Shown: positions 43,383 to 52,431, counted from the first letter of the stretch. The stretch: 64,000 bases of DNA from AP-15 sp035503615 (GCA_035503615.1 DATJTI010000060.1:1-64000), one strand, 5' to 3'. Notes: generated from the letters alone by a model not told the origin. A program made the numbers and translations.

Positions 43383-44687
43383 CTACAACAGGTGATCCCG
43401 CACCGACCGGACGGCCAGGCCGCCGATCGCCCAGACTGTGAAGGCGATCAGAAACGTGACGGCGAGCGCACTCCAGCGATGCGGGTAAAGCGCTTCCTCG
43501 GGCAGGCTCGGTGGCACAAAATCGGCAACGTAGATTTGCTGGCGGTCGGCGTTGATCCGGGCACGATCGAGCCCTTCGAGCGCATGTTGGTAGGCGCTCT
43601 CGGCAAAGCGCCGCTCATCTTCGAGTTCGTCGTAAGAACCCATGACCTGAGAGAGAGCTTGCGTGCGGGTCTTCGCGGTCTCGGTGACCTCGCTTGCGAT
43701 CGCCTGCTGCTGCGCTGCGATCGAACGGATTCGCGCTTCGAGGACCTGGACGGCAGGCGCATCGTCGCGCTCGAATTCCTTGAGCGTCGCCAATTCGGTG
43801 TTGGCGCCGACGATTTCGTCACGCAGCCGGTCGGCCAGCCCGGCGCTCGCATTGGCGCTCTGGCGAGGGTCGATCAGACCCTGCTGGTCGCGATAATCGC
43901 GCAGCTGCCGCAAGGCGATACTCAGGCGGTGTTCGGCGACCCGCACCTCGTCCTTGGAATTGCGCACCGCATCGAGCCGCGCCCTGGCCGATAATCCATT
44001 CACCAGCGCTTCGGACGATGCGAGAATGCCGCGCGCCAGGGCCAGCGCATCGTGTGGTGTGAAGGCACGCGCACGCACGACGATCGTCCCGTTGGTCGGA
44101 TCGAAAAACGCATCGACCTGGCCGCGCCAGTAAGTCACCAGCGCCTCGATCGGCACCGGCGGGTGCAACCGCGACAGCCAATCGGCCGTCGGCGGCGAAA
44201 ACAGCCGGCTCAGATCGATGGTCTTGTCGAGATCGTCGATGATCGCGCGGCTGCGGATATATTGAACGACCGCATAGGAATCGACACCGATCTGCAGCCG
44301 CCCGACACCGGGCTGCAGGAAGGTTCCGGGTGTCGTGAGAACCGGTTCGGCAGACCGCAGGCCAAAGCGAAATTCGGCTACATATTGATCAGCAGCAATC
44401 AAGAAATAATAGATCGCAGAAATCGTGACCGGCAGGATGACGAGCAGGATAAACGAGATCCACCCGTAGGACAGTCGCCGGCGCTGCGGCTGTGGGCGCC
44501 ATAGCGGATGCGGTTCGGCCAGGAGGGCGATTTCGCCACCCGACCCTTGGCCATGGGCGGATGGGCCATGGGCGGATGGGCCATGGGCGGTTGGGAGGCG
44601 TGCCGGCGCGAATTGTCCGGCGGGTTGATCGACGGTATCGGGTGGTGCCGCCACAGGCGCGCGTGTCACCGACAGGGGTTCCGGCAT
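43383..44687 (-). CDS. kpsE: Capsule export inner-membrane/periplasmic adaptor (KpsE/CtrB family)
   Basis: A 434-residue polysaccharide co-polymerase-like protein. An N-terminal cytoplasmic tail contains an AHGPS repeat (about residues 34-47). A first membrane helix (WISFILLVILPVTISAIYYF, about 76-95) is followed by AADQYVAEFRFGLRS, a long periplasmic coiled-coil region (about 250-385), and a C-terminal helix (WSALAVTFLIAFTVWAIGGL). KpsE-type proteins bridge the ABC exporter to the outer-membrane KpsD channel. The gene start overlaps the end of kpsT by one base. No kpsD is visible here. Confidence 0.85.
   Translation of the reverse strand: MPEPLSVTRAPVAAPPDTVDQPAGQFAPARLPTAHGPSAHGPSAHGQGSGGEIALLAEPHPLWRPQPQRRRLSYGWISFILLVILPVTISAIYYFLIAADQYVAEFRFGLRSAEPVLTTPGTFLQPGVGRLQIGVDSYAVVQYIRSRAIIDDLDKTIDLSRLFSPPTADWLSRLHPPVPIEALVTYWRGQVDAFFDPTNGTIVVRARAFTPHDALALARGILASSEALVNGLSARARLDAVRNSKDEVRVAEHRLSIALRQLRDYRDQQGLIDPRQSANASAGLADRLRDEIVGANTELATLKEFERDDAPAVQVLEARIRSIAAQQQAIASEVTETAKTRTQALSQVMGSYDELEDERRFAESAYQHALEGLDRARINADRQQIYVADFVPPSLPEEALYPHRWSALAVTFLIAFTVWAIGGLAVRSVRDHLL
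44551..44595. repeat. Three 15-bp tandem repeats inside the KpsE-like gene
   Basis: The unit ccatgggcggatggg occurs at 44551-44565 and 44566-44580, and with one mismatch at 44581-44595. It encodes the repeated Pro-Ser-Ala-His-Gly pentapeptide of the cytoplasmic tail. Because the unit is 15 bases, copy-number changes would keep the frame. Confidence 0.9.
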
Positions 44688-45349
44688 CAGACCGCCTCCT
44701 GCAGCAGGCGGTGATAGTGGGTCAGCGCCGTATCAACGTTTTCATAGAGAGACAGCGAGCCGTCGGCGAGGATTGCGCCGCGATCGCAATATTGTCGCAG
44801 GGTCTGCGGATTGTGCGTCACGAGGATGATGTCGCAATGCGCTATGCGGGCGCGAAACGCCTCGGCGCATTTGCGGCGAAACCGCTGGTCGCCGATTTCG
44901 GTCACTTCATCGATCAGGTAGACATCAAAATCGATGGCCAGGCAGGCGGCAAAGGCGAGCCGCGCCCGCATGCCGGCGGAATAGGTATTCACCGGCATGT
45001 CGAAATATTCGCCGAGTTCGGCGAACTCTTCGATATAGCCGATCGTTGGGCGCATCGCGGCACCGTAGATGCGGGCGAGGAACGCTGCATTCTGGCGGCC
45101 CGACAACGCGCCGTGAAAGGTGCCGCCAAAGCCGAGTGGAAACGAAACTCGCGCCCACCGCCGGACCACCCCGCGATCGGGCAGTTCGGAGCCGGCGATC
45201 AGCCGGATCAGCGTCGATTTGCCGGCGCCGTTCGCGCCCAGGATACCGAAATTATGGCCCGATTCGAAAAACGCGTTGGCATCGGCGAGCACCGTCCGGC
45301 GGCCATGGTGGGTGCGGTAGCTCTTCGCTACGTGCTCGAGGCGGATCAT
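44687..45349 (-). CDS. kpsT: Polysaccharide-export ABC transporter ATPase (KpsT)
   Basis: A 220-residue ABC ATPase. Walker A is LGANGAGKSTL, the Q-loop region follows, the signature is NTYSAGMRARLAFA, Walker B is VYLIDEVTEIGD and the H-loop is LVTHNPQTL. Length and sequence match the type-2 capsule exporters (KpsT, CtrD, BexA). It pairs with the KpsM domain of the upstream fusion protein, whose stop overlaps this start by four bases (ATGA). The short C terminus lacks an O-antigen-binding domain, again the capsule type. Confidence 0.94.
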   Translation of the reverse strand: MIRLEHVAKSYRTHHGRRTVLADANAFFESGHNFGILGANGAGKSTLIRLIAGSELPDRGVVRRWARVSFPLGFGGTFHGALSGRQNAAFLARIYGAAMRPTIGYIEEFAELGEYFDMPVNTYSAGMRARLAFAACLAIDFDVYLIDEVTEIGDQRFRRKCAEAFRARIAHCDIILVTHNPQTLRQYCDRGAILADGSLSLYENVDTALTHYHRLLQEAV

Positions 45350-47295
45350 TGCGGTTCGTACAGTTGACGTCGCAGACTGCGCTCGAGGACCAGTCCCGCC
45401 AGCAGGACCAGCCCGGCGACGGTCAGGAGATAGGTCCGATCGAGCCAGTGGGGGTCATAGTCCGGGAAAAAGCTCGAACGAAACCAGTCGACCGTTTGCA
45501 ATACCGGGTTCCAAGTGAGGATGTTGCGAACCCAGTCCGGCATATTGCCGGGGACGTAAAAGATGCCGGAACAGAAGTATAGCATCCGGGTCACCTGCGG
45601 CCAAATCTTGTCCCATGACTTGAAGAACCCGGTGATCACGGCATTGATAAAGCCGCAGCCGGCAGCGAAGACCCAGACCGCGGCTAGCGATGCCGACACA
45701 CCCGCCAGATTGACGGGCAGCGTTGCGAACCCGAACGCGCCAAAGCCCGCCAGCAGGATTACGGCCACGATCAAATCGGTGGCCAGTTCGAGCAGGGCCC
45801 GTGCCAGGATCACGTCGAATGTGGTGACGAGCGGCAACTGCAGCAACGAGCCGTTTGCCGTAATTGCGTAAGTCATGCTGCTGCTGGTATGAACAAATAA
45901 ATGATATGGGATGATCCCTGTATAGTAGAAAATAAAAAATTGCGTGCCGATGGGCGGCTGGCCGTGCATCAGAACGGCAAAAAACAACGATAATGTCAGG
46001 ATATGCAAGATTGGTTCGAGTAATGCCCAGCCATACCCAAGGGTCGAATCGCCGAATCGGGTGCGGGTCTCGCGGATGACCAGGGCATAGATCACCCGCA
46101 ACTGGGTTTGAAAGCCGCTCCACCAATTGGAGTGGCACCGCGGCGAGCGGTCCGAGCGCGGGCTGCGCTCACCGAGAACGAGATAGTCGCCATCGATGGT
46201 TTCGAGCCGGCGGTTCAGCACGTGGAGCAGCGCGCGCGCATAGTCCTCGTCATCCGGCGCGGTGCTGATCAGTTCGCCGCCGAGTGCGAGCGCTTCGCGC
46301 AATCGGCCGCTGTCACAAAAGACGGTCAGCTGGGAGCGCCGGGCTGCCGGGTTTGCCGGATCGAGCGCGGCGGCGCGTGCGAGCGCGGCCGTCGCCTCGT
46401 CGAAGCGGCCCAGGCGATACAGCAGGTTGCCGCGATGCAGATGATATTCGGCCTTCCCCGGTGCCAGAACCAGTGCCCGGTCGATCGCCGCCACGGCGCT
46501 TTCAATATGGCCGCGCTGCATCTGTGCCGCGGACAGCAGGCGATAGCCGATATCGTCCTCGTCGGCATTGGCGAGGCTCGCCATCAGCAGCTCGGCCGCG
46601 TCATCGAATTTGTGCGAGCGCAGCAGCAGCTCGGCCGCATGCTGGGCGGCAGCCCGGTCGCCCGGTGCCAGCGCATGTGCCCGCAATGCCAGTGCAAGGG
46701 CCATGTCGGTATTGTCGAGAGCAAGCGCCACGGTCGATAGCTGGCGCAATACGGCGCCATTGTCGGGGTCGATTTCGGCCGCTCGGGTCAGATGCCCGAA
46801 GGCGTCCGCATGCCGTCCCGCGCCGGCTAGCAGGCCGCCGGCATGAAGGGCGAATTCGACCACATCCGGCGCGATCTCGCAGGCTTGCACGGCATGGGTG
46901 ATGGCCCGTGCGAGGTCCCCTGCGGCCGCGCATGATCCGCTGGCGTGGCGATGGCCCTCGGCCCAGCCGGCACGGCATTCGAGCAGCCGTTCATAGGCTT
47001 GCGCCGCTTCCCGATGGTGCCCGCAATTGCTGAAGAGCCAGGCGCAAAAATCGGCGATCGGCTCCGCCCCGGGGGATAGTGCGAAAGCCGCGCGGGCGCT
47101 GGCCATTGCGGCCTCCCGCTCGCCCGCATAAAAGAGGCTCTCTGCCTGGCGACAGTTGAATGCAGCCTGTTGCTCGGCGGAGCGCACCGGATCGCCGGGC
47201 AGCGCCCTTTCGTCCGCCGCGATGCCGTCGCCCGGCCCGGAATTGCCGTTCGCGTCGGATGAAGATGCGAGGCCGTTGTTCAAGGGTTGCGTCAC
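45346..47295 (-). CDS. kpsM: Fusion of a TPR protein with a KpsM-type ABC permease
   Basis: A 649-residue protein in one uninterrupted frame. Residues about 45-370 form tetratricopeptide repeats (for example NPAARRSQLTVFCDSGRLRE and RLGRFDEATAALARAAALDP). Residues 393-649 are a complete ABC-2 permease of KpsM/Wzm size and pattern (RETRTRFGDSTLGYGWALLE, then six membrane segments). Ordinary KpsM proteins are about 260 residues and have only the second part. The TPR half, placed before the first membrane helix, would be cytoplasmic and may dock glycosyltransferases or a regulatory partner near the exporter. It is the first gene of the operon; kpsT overlaps its end. Two genes fused by loss of a stop is the alternative origin. 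Confidence 0.88.
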   Translation of the reverse strand: MTQPLNNGLASSSDANGNSGPGDGIAADERALPGDPVRSAEQQAAFNCRQAESLFYAGEREAAMASARAAFALSPGAEPIADFCAWLFSNCGHHREAAQAYERLLECRAGWAEGHRHASGSCAAAGDLARAITHAVQACEIAPDVVEFALHAGGLLAGAGRHADAFGHLTRAAEIDPDNGAVLRQLSTVALALDNTDMALALALRAHALAPGDRAAAQHAAELLLRSHKFDDAAELLMASLANADEDDIGYRLLSAAQMQRGHIESAVAAIDRALVLAPGKAEYHLHRGNLLYRLGRFDEATAALARAAALDPANPAARRSQLTVFCDSGRLREALALGGELISTAPDDEDYARALLHVLNRRLETIDGDYLVLGERSPRSDRSPRCHSNWWSGFQTQLRVIYALVIRETRTRFGDSTLGYGWALLEPILHILTLSLFFAVLMHGQPPIGTQFFIFYYTGIIPYHLFVHTSSSMTYAITANGSLLQLPLVTTFDVILARALLELATDLIVAVILLAGFGAFGFATLPVNLAGVSASLAAVWVFAAGCGFINAVITGFFKSWDKIWPQVTRMLYFCSGIFYVPGNMPDWVRNILTWNPVLQTVDWFRSSFFPDYDPHWLDRTYLLTVAGLVLLAGLVLERSLRRQLYEPQ

Positions 47296-47737
47296 TCTTC
47301 GTCCGACCGACCGGCTGAAAGGCGCGCAGAGGGCTTGCCCGCTGGCAGCGTGCGAAACCTCGATGCCGTTGACTGCGTTATGAAGCTATTGCCTCAATTA
47401 CCGTATGCTTCGTCAGGGAACCGTCATCCGATTCGTCACGCCTGCGTCAAAAGCATGCGCCTCGCGCTGGCTGACGGGTGCCGGCTCCGAAGCGGGTCCA
47501 GGTTCGCGGCACGGGCGCAATATCCGCAAGCCGCATGTCCGAGGCAGCCCGGCCCGGCCAAAATCCTCGCAAGACGCGGCCGATTTCTCGTCTGGTGCTG
47601 CTGCCCGGACGCTTCTAAGCTGAGGGTTCGACGGTCATCGAGCGGCATATCGACGAGCGAGCGCCGTCTGCGCCGACATCGTGGCCCGGCCTGCGGGTGG
47701 CGGGGGGGCCATTGCGCGGCGGAAGGAGCAACGCGGG
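47296..47737. other. Divergent intergenic region, no gene seen
   Basis: These 442 bases separate the capsule operon (minus) from the LLM gene (plus) and should hold both promoters. A stretch around 47370-47460 is AT-richer than its surroundings. Read on the minus strand it contains TTGACG, a plausible -35 element, but I cannot assign a convincing -10 box. The open frames crossing it look random. The plus-strand ribosome-binding site AAGGAG lies just before 47738. Confidence 0.5.
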
Positions 47738-48793
47738 ATGCCGTTCGAGTTCGGAATGTTCCATGAGTTTCAGTGCCCGGCCGGAACCAGCCAGAAGGCG
47801 GCCTTTGCCGAGTCGTTTGCCCAGGTCGATGCGGCCGAGCGCTGGGGGCTCGACGCGATGTGGCTGGCCGAAATCCATGTGGCGCCGGAGCGCTCGGTCT
47901 GTGCCGCACCCTTGACCATCGCCAGCGCCATCGCCGCGCGTACCAGGCGCATGCGGATCGGCACCGGGGTTCAGGTCCTGCCATTGTGCCACCCGCTGCG
48001 CATTGCCGAAGAAGCGGCGACAGTCGACCAGATCAGCGAGGGGCGGCTGATTTTCGGGGTCGGTCGCAGCGGCTTTCCGCGCACCTACGAGGCTTATGGT
48101 GTGCCCTATGGGGAGAGCCGCGAGCGCTTTGCCGAGACCCTCGACATTCTGAAGCGCGCCTGGACCGAAGACACGTTTTCATATCAGGGCCAGTTCTACT
48201 CGTTCAACAATGTCCGGCTGACCCCAAAACCCTATCAGCAGCCTTGGCCCGAGATCCGCATTGCGGCCAACAGCGCCGATACCTTTCCGGCGATCGGCAA
48301 GCTCGGGCACGGGGTGTTTGTCGCGGTCCGTCTCGGCACTCTCGAGGAGCTGGCGCCGAACATCCGTGCCTATCGCGAGGCGTGGAAGGCTGCGGGCCAT
48401 CCCGGCGAAGGCCAGGTGTTTTTGCGCGCTCCGGTGTATGTCGCCGAGACCGCGCGGCAGGCCCGTGAAGAGCCTGAAGAGAGCATCATGTATTTCTACC
48501 GGTATCTCGGCGAGCGGCTTGAGGATTCGGCGACGCGGGCCGGAGTGCGGGCGGTCGAGGACCGGGCGGCGCGCGGCCGACGCCTGCAGACGATCAGCTA
48601 TGATGAAGCGCTGCGCGACAAGATCATCGTCGGCACCCCGGAGCAGGTGACCGACCGGCTGACGGGTCTGCGCGAAGAGCTCGGCCTCGACGGCATCCTC
48701 GCCGAGATGAATTGCGGCACCAAGATCCCGAACCAGCGAGTGCTGAAATCGCTGCAATTGCTGTGTGAGAAGGTCAAGCCGCAGTTTCACTGA
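47738..48793 (+). CDS. LLM-class flavin-dependent oxidoreductase (luciferase-like)
   Basis: A 351-residue TIM-barrel protein of the bacterial luciferase superfamily, using FMNH2 or coenzyme F420. The opening FEFGMFHEFQCP, the AERWGLDAMWLAEIHVAPE motif, the RIGTGVQVLPLCHPLRIAE segment and DQISEGRLIFGVGRSG are typical. The ATG at 47738 follows GGAAGGAGC. The F420-type PPOX protein at 50650-51111 makes an F420 cofactor worth considering, but the sequence does not decide. Substrate unknown. Confidence 0.86.
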   Translation: MPFEFGMFHEFQCPAGTSQKAAFAESFAQVDAAERWGLDAMWLAEIHVAPERSVCAAPLTIASAIAARTRRMRIGTGVQVLPLCHPLRIAEEAATVDQISEGRLIFGVGRSGFPRTYEAYGVPYGESRERFAETLDILKRAWTEDTFSYQGQFYSFNNVRLTPKPYQQPWPEIRIAANSADTFPAIGKLGHGVFVAVRLGTLEELAPNIRAYREAWKAAGHPGEGQVFLRAPVYVAETARQAREEPEESIMYFYRYLGERLEDSATRAGVRAVEDRAARGRRLQTISYDEALRDKIIVGTPEQVTDRLTGLREELGLDGILAEMNCGTKIPNQRVLKSLQLLCEKVKPQFH

Positions 48794-48861
48794 AGCGGCT
48801 GCCGAGCCTCTCCTCGCAGTGCGATCAGAGGTTTGGCAGAAAGATCAGGGCTTGAGGCGCT

Positions 48862-48885
48862 GCTCCCCGGACCGGGCCGGGGAGC
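48862..48885. terminator. Strong hairpin between convergent genes
   Basis: Perfect nine-base arms gctccccgg (48862-48870) and ccggggagc (48877-48885) flank a six-base loop. It lies between the ends of the LLM gene and the convergent 531-residue protein gene and could end transcription from both sides. No T tract follows. Confidence 0.5.
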
Positions 48886-48923
48886 AAGCTGGCTGAGTGA
48901 GTGAGTGGCAGGCGCGGTCGGGT

Positions 48924-50519
48924 TCAGTTCAGTTCGGCAATGCCCATGGCCTCACCAAAGCGCCGGGCAGCCTCGAATGTGTCGCCGTATTTGCGGTGGC
49001 CGGCGGAGATGTGCGCGCAGGCCAGCAGCAGCCGGTCCCGGTCGGCACACCGGTTGTTGCCGTAATCCTGCAGCAGGCATTGCGGAATTTCCTGGTTGTG
49101 CGGATCGTTGCCGAACCGCGTCGCCATCACCGCCAGCCGTTGCACCAACACGGCGCGGTCGGCACCGCTGTCGAGATAGGCCTGGGTCCACGCCACCGCC
49201 TGTACGGGGTCGAGCGCCACCATCGTCTCCTCCAGGCGGCTGAGGAGCTGCGCGCTGGTCAGCCGGTCGGCACCGGCCGGGGCGCGGACCTGCTCCGATT
49301 TGACCCAGCCCATATGCTGCTGGTTCCACGCCGCCTGGTTGACCATCGAGCCGGCGACAAACAGCAGCTTCAAGCGTTGCGGGTGCTCGAAATTGTCGTA
49401 GAACCAGCCGAGCGTGTTGCAGTACTCGTAGGTGTGCTGCGGCATCGAGAACGCATTCGGCCCGTTGGTTTCCAGCACGACCTGTCCGGCGGCCAACTGG
49501 ATTGCGTCGACGATGCGGCGCGGCGACGTGCCGGCCAGCAGGAGGGCGCTGATCTTCTCGATATAGGCGGGCTCGTGCTGATGGATCAGCGCATCGACCA
49601 GCTCATCTGTTTGCGCTTTGTCGAGATCACCCGTATTGGCGAGCAATGCCCGTTCGCGTGGTGCCGTCCCGCCTTGCGGCACGGCATGGACTTCCGCCCC
49701 TTCGATGAACATCGTGATGATGTTGCAGGCCATTTCATAGACCGAGTGCCAGCGCGGCCCGACGGCAATATCAAGAGCGCCGGCATAGATCGCGTCATGG
49801 GCGTTGTCCCAGCCGATCGCATTACCGATCTCGACCACCGAGCGGGCGCGATAGGCTTTGTGCCCGGTCGTGTAGGAGCGATTGTAAAGCATCCGGTCCT
49901 GAACATCGATCAAACCGGCAAACACCAGCTGGGCCAGAACTGCCTTGCGGTTCTCCTTGGCTTCCATCAGACCAAGAAAGAGCCGGTAGGCGTCGATTAC
50001 CTGGCCGCGTTCGACCATGGTGAGCCAGTTGTTGAGCCGTTCGCCGAGTGGCCCCTCTTCGTATAGCGGCTCCTGATCGGGCCAATAAACCACCGGCTTG
50101 GGCGGCTCGGTGTTCGGCATCTTGTAGCCGCGGGTGGCGTAATGACCTGGCGCCTTGAGGATTTTCTGGTTCCAGATGTCGAGACCCGAGGGAATGTACC
50201 AGATGGTCTGCGCCAATGGCAGGGCCGCCAGCTTTTCCGGCAGCATCGTGGTCAGATTGACGGCCGCGCGCGCCGACAAGAGGCAATGGTCGTTATTGAC
50301 AAAATTCGGAAAGCCGTCATCGATGCGCTGATGGTATGGCACGTGCGTATAGGGTGCATGGATGCGCACCCCCTGCGCCATGATTTCCGGCAATGGCCGG
50401 CCGCGCTGCAGCAATTGGTAATAGACGCGGCTGCCGCCGACCTGATCGCGGGCGAGGAGTCGATCCTCCAGCTCACCATATAAGCGCGTGGTTTCCTGAT
50501 CGAGCGTTGCGGCTGGCAT
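48924..50519 (-). CDS. Unrecognised 531-residue helical protein
   Basis: I do not recognise this family. The protein is soluble and appears mostly helical, with many conserved-looking His residues: VRIHAPYTHVPYHQR near the start, NNDHCLLSARAAVNL, VGPRWHSVYEMACN and PQHTYEYCNTLGWFYDNFEH. There is no signal peptide and no membrane segment. The His-rich all-helical character would fit a questin-oxidase-like or di-metal protein, but no diagnostic motif is visible. The ATG at 50519 gives MPAATLDQETTRLYGELEDR; a longer frame upstream is arginine-rich and not credible. It shares strand and probably transcript with the PPOX gene 130 bases upstream. Confidence 0.75.
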   Translation of the reverse strand: MPAATLDQETTRLYGELEDRLLARDQVGGSRVYYQLLQRGRPLPEIMAQGVRIHAPYTHVPYHQRIDDGFPNFVNNDHCLLSARAAVNLTTMLPEKLAALPLAQTIWYIPSGLDIWNQKILKAPGHYATRGYKMPNTEPPKPVVYWPDQEPLYEEGPLGERLNNWLTMVERGQVIDAYRLFLGLMEAKENRKAVLAQLVFAGLIDVQDRMLYNRSYTTGHKAYRARSVVEIGNAIGWDNAHDAIYAGALDIAVGPRWHSVYEMACNIITMFIEGAEVHAVPQGGTAPRERALLANTGDLDKAQTDELVDALIHQHEPAYIEKISALLLAGTSPRRIVDAIQLAAGQVVLETNGPNAFSMPQHTYEYCNTLGWFYDNFEHPQRLKLLFVAGSMVNQAAWNQQHMGWVKSEQVRAPAGADRLTSAQLLSRLEETMVALDPVQAVAWTQAYLDSGADRAVLVQRLAVMATRFGNDPHNQEIPQCLLQDYGNNRCADRDRLLLACAHISAGHRKYGDTFEAARRFGEAMGIAELN

Positions 50520-50649
50520 CTTTGTCCTACTCCTCGGTCGCGACTGGTTTGGCGCGGGCGAGTGTAGGCCAGTTGCCGCAATCGCGGCAATGGCACTCGT
50601 CGGAACCACCGCGAGCGAGTAGGCCAGGCCAATCGGTGTGCGCGATGGA

Positions 50650-51111
50650 TCAGGGATCAATCGACAGATCGCCCCAGCTTGTCGTCCGCCCGATGCGCAG
50701 CGCAATGACCGGCAATTCGGCGAGCTGCATCGATCGGTACTGCGGATAGCGCTGCCGCAGCAGCTGCTGCGCCAAATCATGTTCGGCGCCCGCTTCGAGA
50801 ATTTCGGCATGGCCGCGCAGCATCACCCAGCCAAGCCGTCGCCAATCCCCGTCATAGCGATCGGCGACAAAGGCGGTGGCCGGGTTGTCGGTGATATTGC
50901 GGAGCCGCTTCAGCCGGCGCGGGTCGCCTTTCGGTTTCTGGTCGATCGTGATGTAGAGCGTGACACCATCCACCGCGAAACATACCGGCACGACATGCGG
51001 CAATGCGTGCCGGTCGGCGGTGGCAAGATGGCCGACTTGGCGGCTGTCTAAAAAGCGGCGCTGGCCGTCGCTGAGCATGCGAGGTTCCCAACCGGACACG
51101 GGCGCTGTCAT
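50650..51111 (-). CDS. PPOX-class, F420-type pyridoxamine-oxidase-fold protein
   Basis: A 153-residue split-barrel flavin/deazaflavin-binding protein. QVGHLATADRHALPHVVPVC, then LYITIDQKPKGDPRRLKRLR and DWRRLGWVMLRGHAEI match the TIGR03668 (F420-dependent PPOX) pattern. FMN use cannot be excluded. The start at 51111 is set by the family N terminus (ATG; MTAPVSGWEPRML). It diverges from the RidA gene. Confidence 0.82.
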   Translation of the reverse strand: MTAPVSGWEPRMLSDGQRRFLDSRQVGHLATADRHALPHVVPVCFAVDGVTLYITIDQKPKGDPRRLKRLRNITDNPATAFVADRYDGDWRRLGWVMLRGHAEILEAGAEHDLAQQLLRQRYPQYRSMQLAELPVIALRIGRTTSWGDLSIDP

Positions 51112-51188
51112 ACTATCCCTGTGCGAGCCCGTGGTTGCGGGCCGCTTTGCATCAGGCAAGTCGCGCACCGCGCAAAGGGAGGCGATCC

Positions 51189-51581
51189 ATGGCCAAGCGG
51201 CAAAGCATCGATGTACCGGGAGCGAGGCATGTCAACCCGATCCCGAGCGCCTGCCGGCACGGGCCATTTGTCGTCAGCGGCGCAATCTCGGGTGCCGACC
51301 CGGAGAGCGGCGCGGTCGATCCCGACCTCGACGCCCAATGCCGCGCCATGTTTGCCAATGTTCGCAGCGTCATGCAGGCTGCCGGCGGCACCACCGACGA
51401 TATCGTGAAAATGACGGTGTGGATCACCGACCGCGCGCTGCGCCCGATCCTCAACAAGCATTGGGTCGAGATGTTCCCGGACCCGCAGTCGCGGCCGGCG
51501 CGCCACACTCTGACCTCGACCGATTTGGTGGCGCCGATGCAGGTGCAGTGCGACCTGATGGCCGTGCTCGGCGAGGGCTGA
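51189..51581 (+). CDS. RidA-family (Rid) protein
   Basis: A 130-residue YjgF/YER057c/UK114 protein. Family marks are GPFVVSGAISG, the FANVRSVMQAAGGTTDDIVK helix, MTVWITDRAL and the end region RPARHTLTST. The usual active-site Arg is present in SRPARHTL. Canonical RidA deaminates reactive enamine/imine intermediates; other subfamilies act in aromatic or pyrimidine catabolism. A strong AAGGGAGG site precedes the ATG. Confidence 0.85.
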   Translation: MAKRQSIDVPGARHVNPIPSACRHGPFVVSGAISGADPESGAVDPDLDAQCRAMFANVRSVMQAAGGTTDDIVKMTVWITDRALRPILNKHWVEMFPDPQSRPARHTLTSTDLVAPMQVQCDLMAVLGEG

Positions 51582-51801
51582 GGTGGTGACGATCGTCGAT
51601 ATCTGCACGCTCGCGCTGTCCTGAGCGTTGCGAGCCGCCCCCCGGGCACCGCCGCGGTCGGGCACGGCAGTCGGGCACCGCGGTTGGCGCACGGATGTGA
51701 TCCTGGTCGAGATCGAAATCGACCAGGGCATCCCCGGGTCGGCGAGGCCGGAAGCGGCGGCAACCGCTCGGCTCGCCGGGCATGACTGCGCGCCGTCAGG
51801 G

Positions 51802-52431
51802 TCAGCGGTAGAATTCGACCTTTGCCTCGCGAAACCAGACCGTGTTTGGCGGCGCGGCCGAAATCGGCCCGTTGATGCCGAAGACCGCGACCTCGAACCT
51901 GTCACCGGCGCGGACCGCGTCGCTCAGCACCAGGCGATTGGGCATGTTGAACCCCTGGATCGTCGCCGGGCTCGGTCGGCCGGCGGCACGCGGCAGCTGG
52001 CCGTTGACCCAGATTTCCGCGTAATCGTCGATGTTTAACGTCAGCACCGCCTTCGCCCCGGACGGGTCGAAGCCATCGACTTCGGCGGGAACCGTCAGCG
52101 TCGCACGGTACCAGATGAACGAGACCCTTCCGCCGCCGCGCTTGGCGCCGAGCTCGGTCGCCGGAACGACCGGCCAGGTCGAATCGTCAAACCCGGCCTC
52201 GCCAGCGTGCGGTTGAACATCATAGGTGGTCTTGAACTCGGGCATCGCGTCGGGGATCGCCGGGACTTCGATGATCTTCGCCTCGAGCGTCCGCCACCGG
52301 GCGCCGAACGCCGCCGAGCCGGTATCGGTCATCAGATCGACCGCATACGCGGGAGGCAGTGCGGGGGCGATGGCCGGGGGTGGTGCCGAAGCGGCCGGAG
52401 CGGCCGGCCGGTTGACTTCGCTGATGGGCAT
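51802..52431 (-). CDS. Stand-alone galactose-binding jelly-roll domain
   Basis: A 209-residue beta-sandwich protein. After a Pro/Ala-rich N terminus without an evident signal peptide it reads WRTLEAKIIEVPA, then TTYDVQPHAGEAGFDDSTW, RVSFIWYRATLTVP, LNIDDYAEIWVNGQLPRA and ends VFGINGPISAAPPNTVWF. This is the domain usually fused in front of SMP-30/gluconolactonase enzymes. Here no enzyme domain follows, and none of the adjacent genes is a lactonase. The ATG at 52431 is the first available. Confidence 0.75.
   Translation of the reverse strand: MPISEVNRPAAPAASAPPPAIAPALPPAYAVDLMTDTGSAAFGARWRTLEAKIIEVPAIPDAMPEFKTTYDVQPHAGEAGFDDSTWPVVPATELGAKRGGGRVSFIWYRATLTVPAEVDGFDPSGAKAVLTLNIDDYAEIWVNGQLPRAAGRPSPATIQGFNMPNRLVLSDAVRAGDRFEVAVFGINGPISAAPPNTVWFREAKVEFYR

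Noticed and set aside
47287..47766. 160-codon plus-strand frame in the capsule/LLM intergenic region
   Set aside because: Random-looking Arg/Ser/Pro-rich sequence that runs out of frame into the LLM gene; no homologue pattern and no ribosome-binding site.
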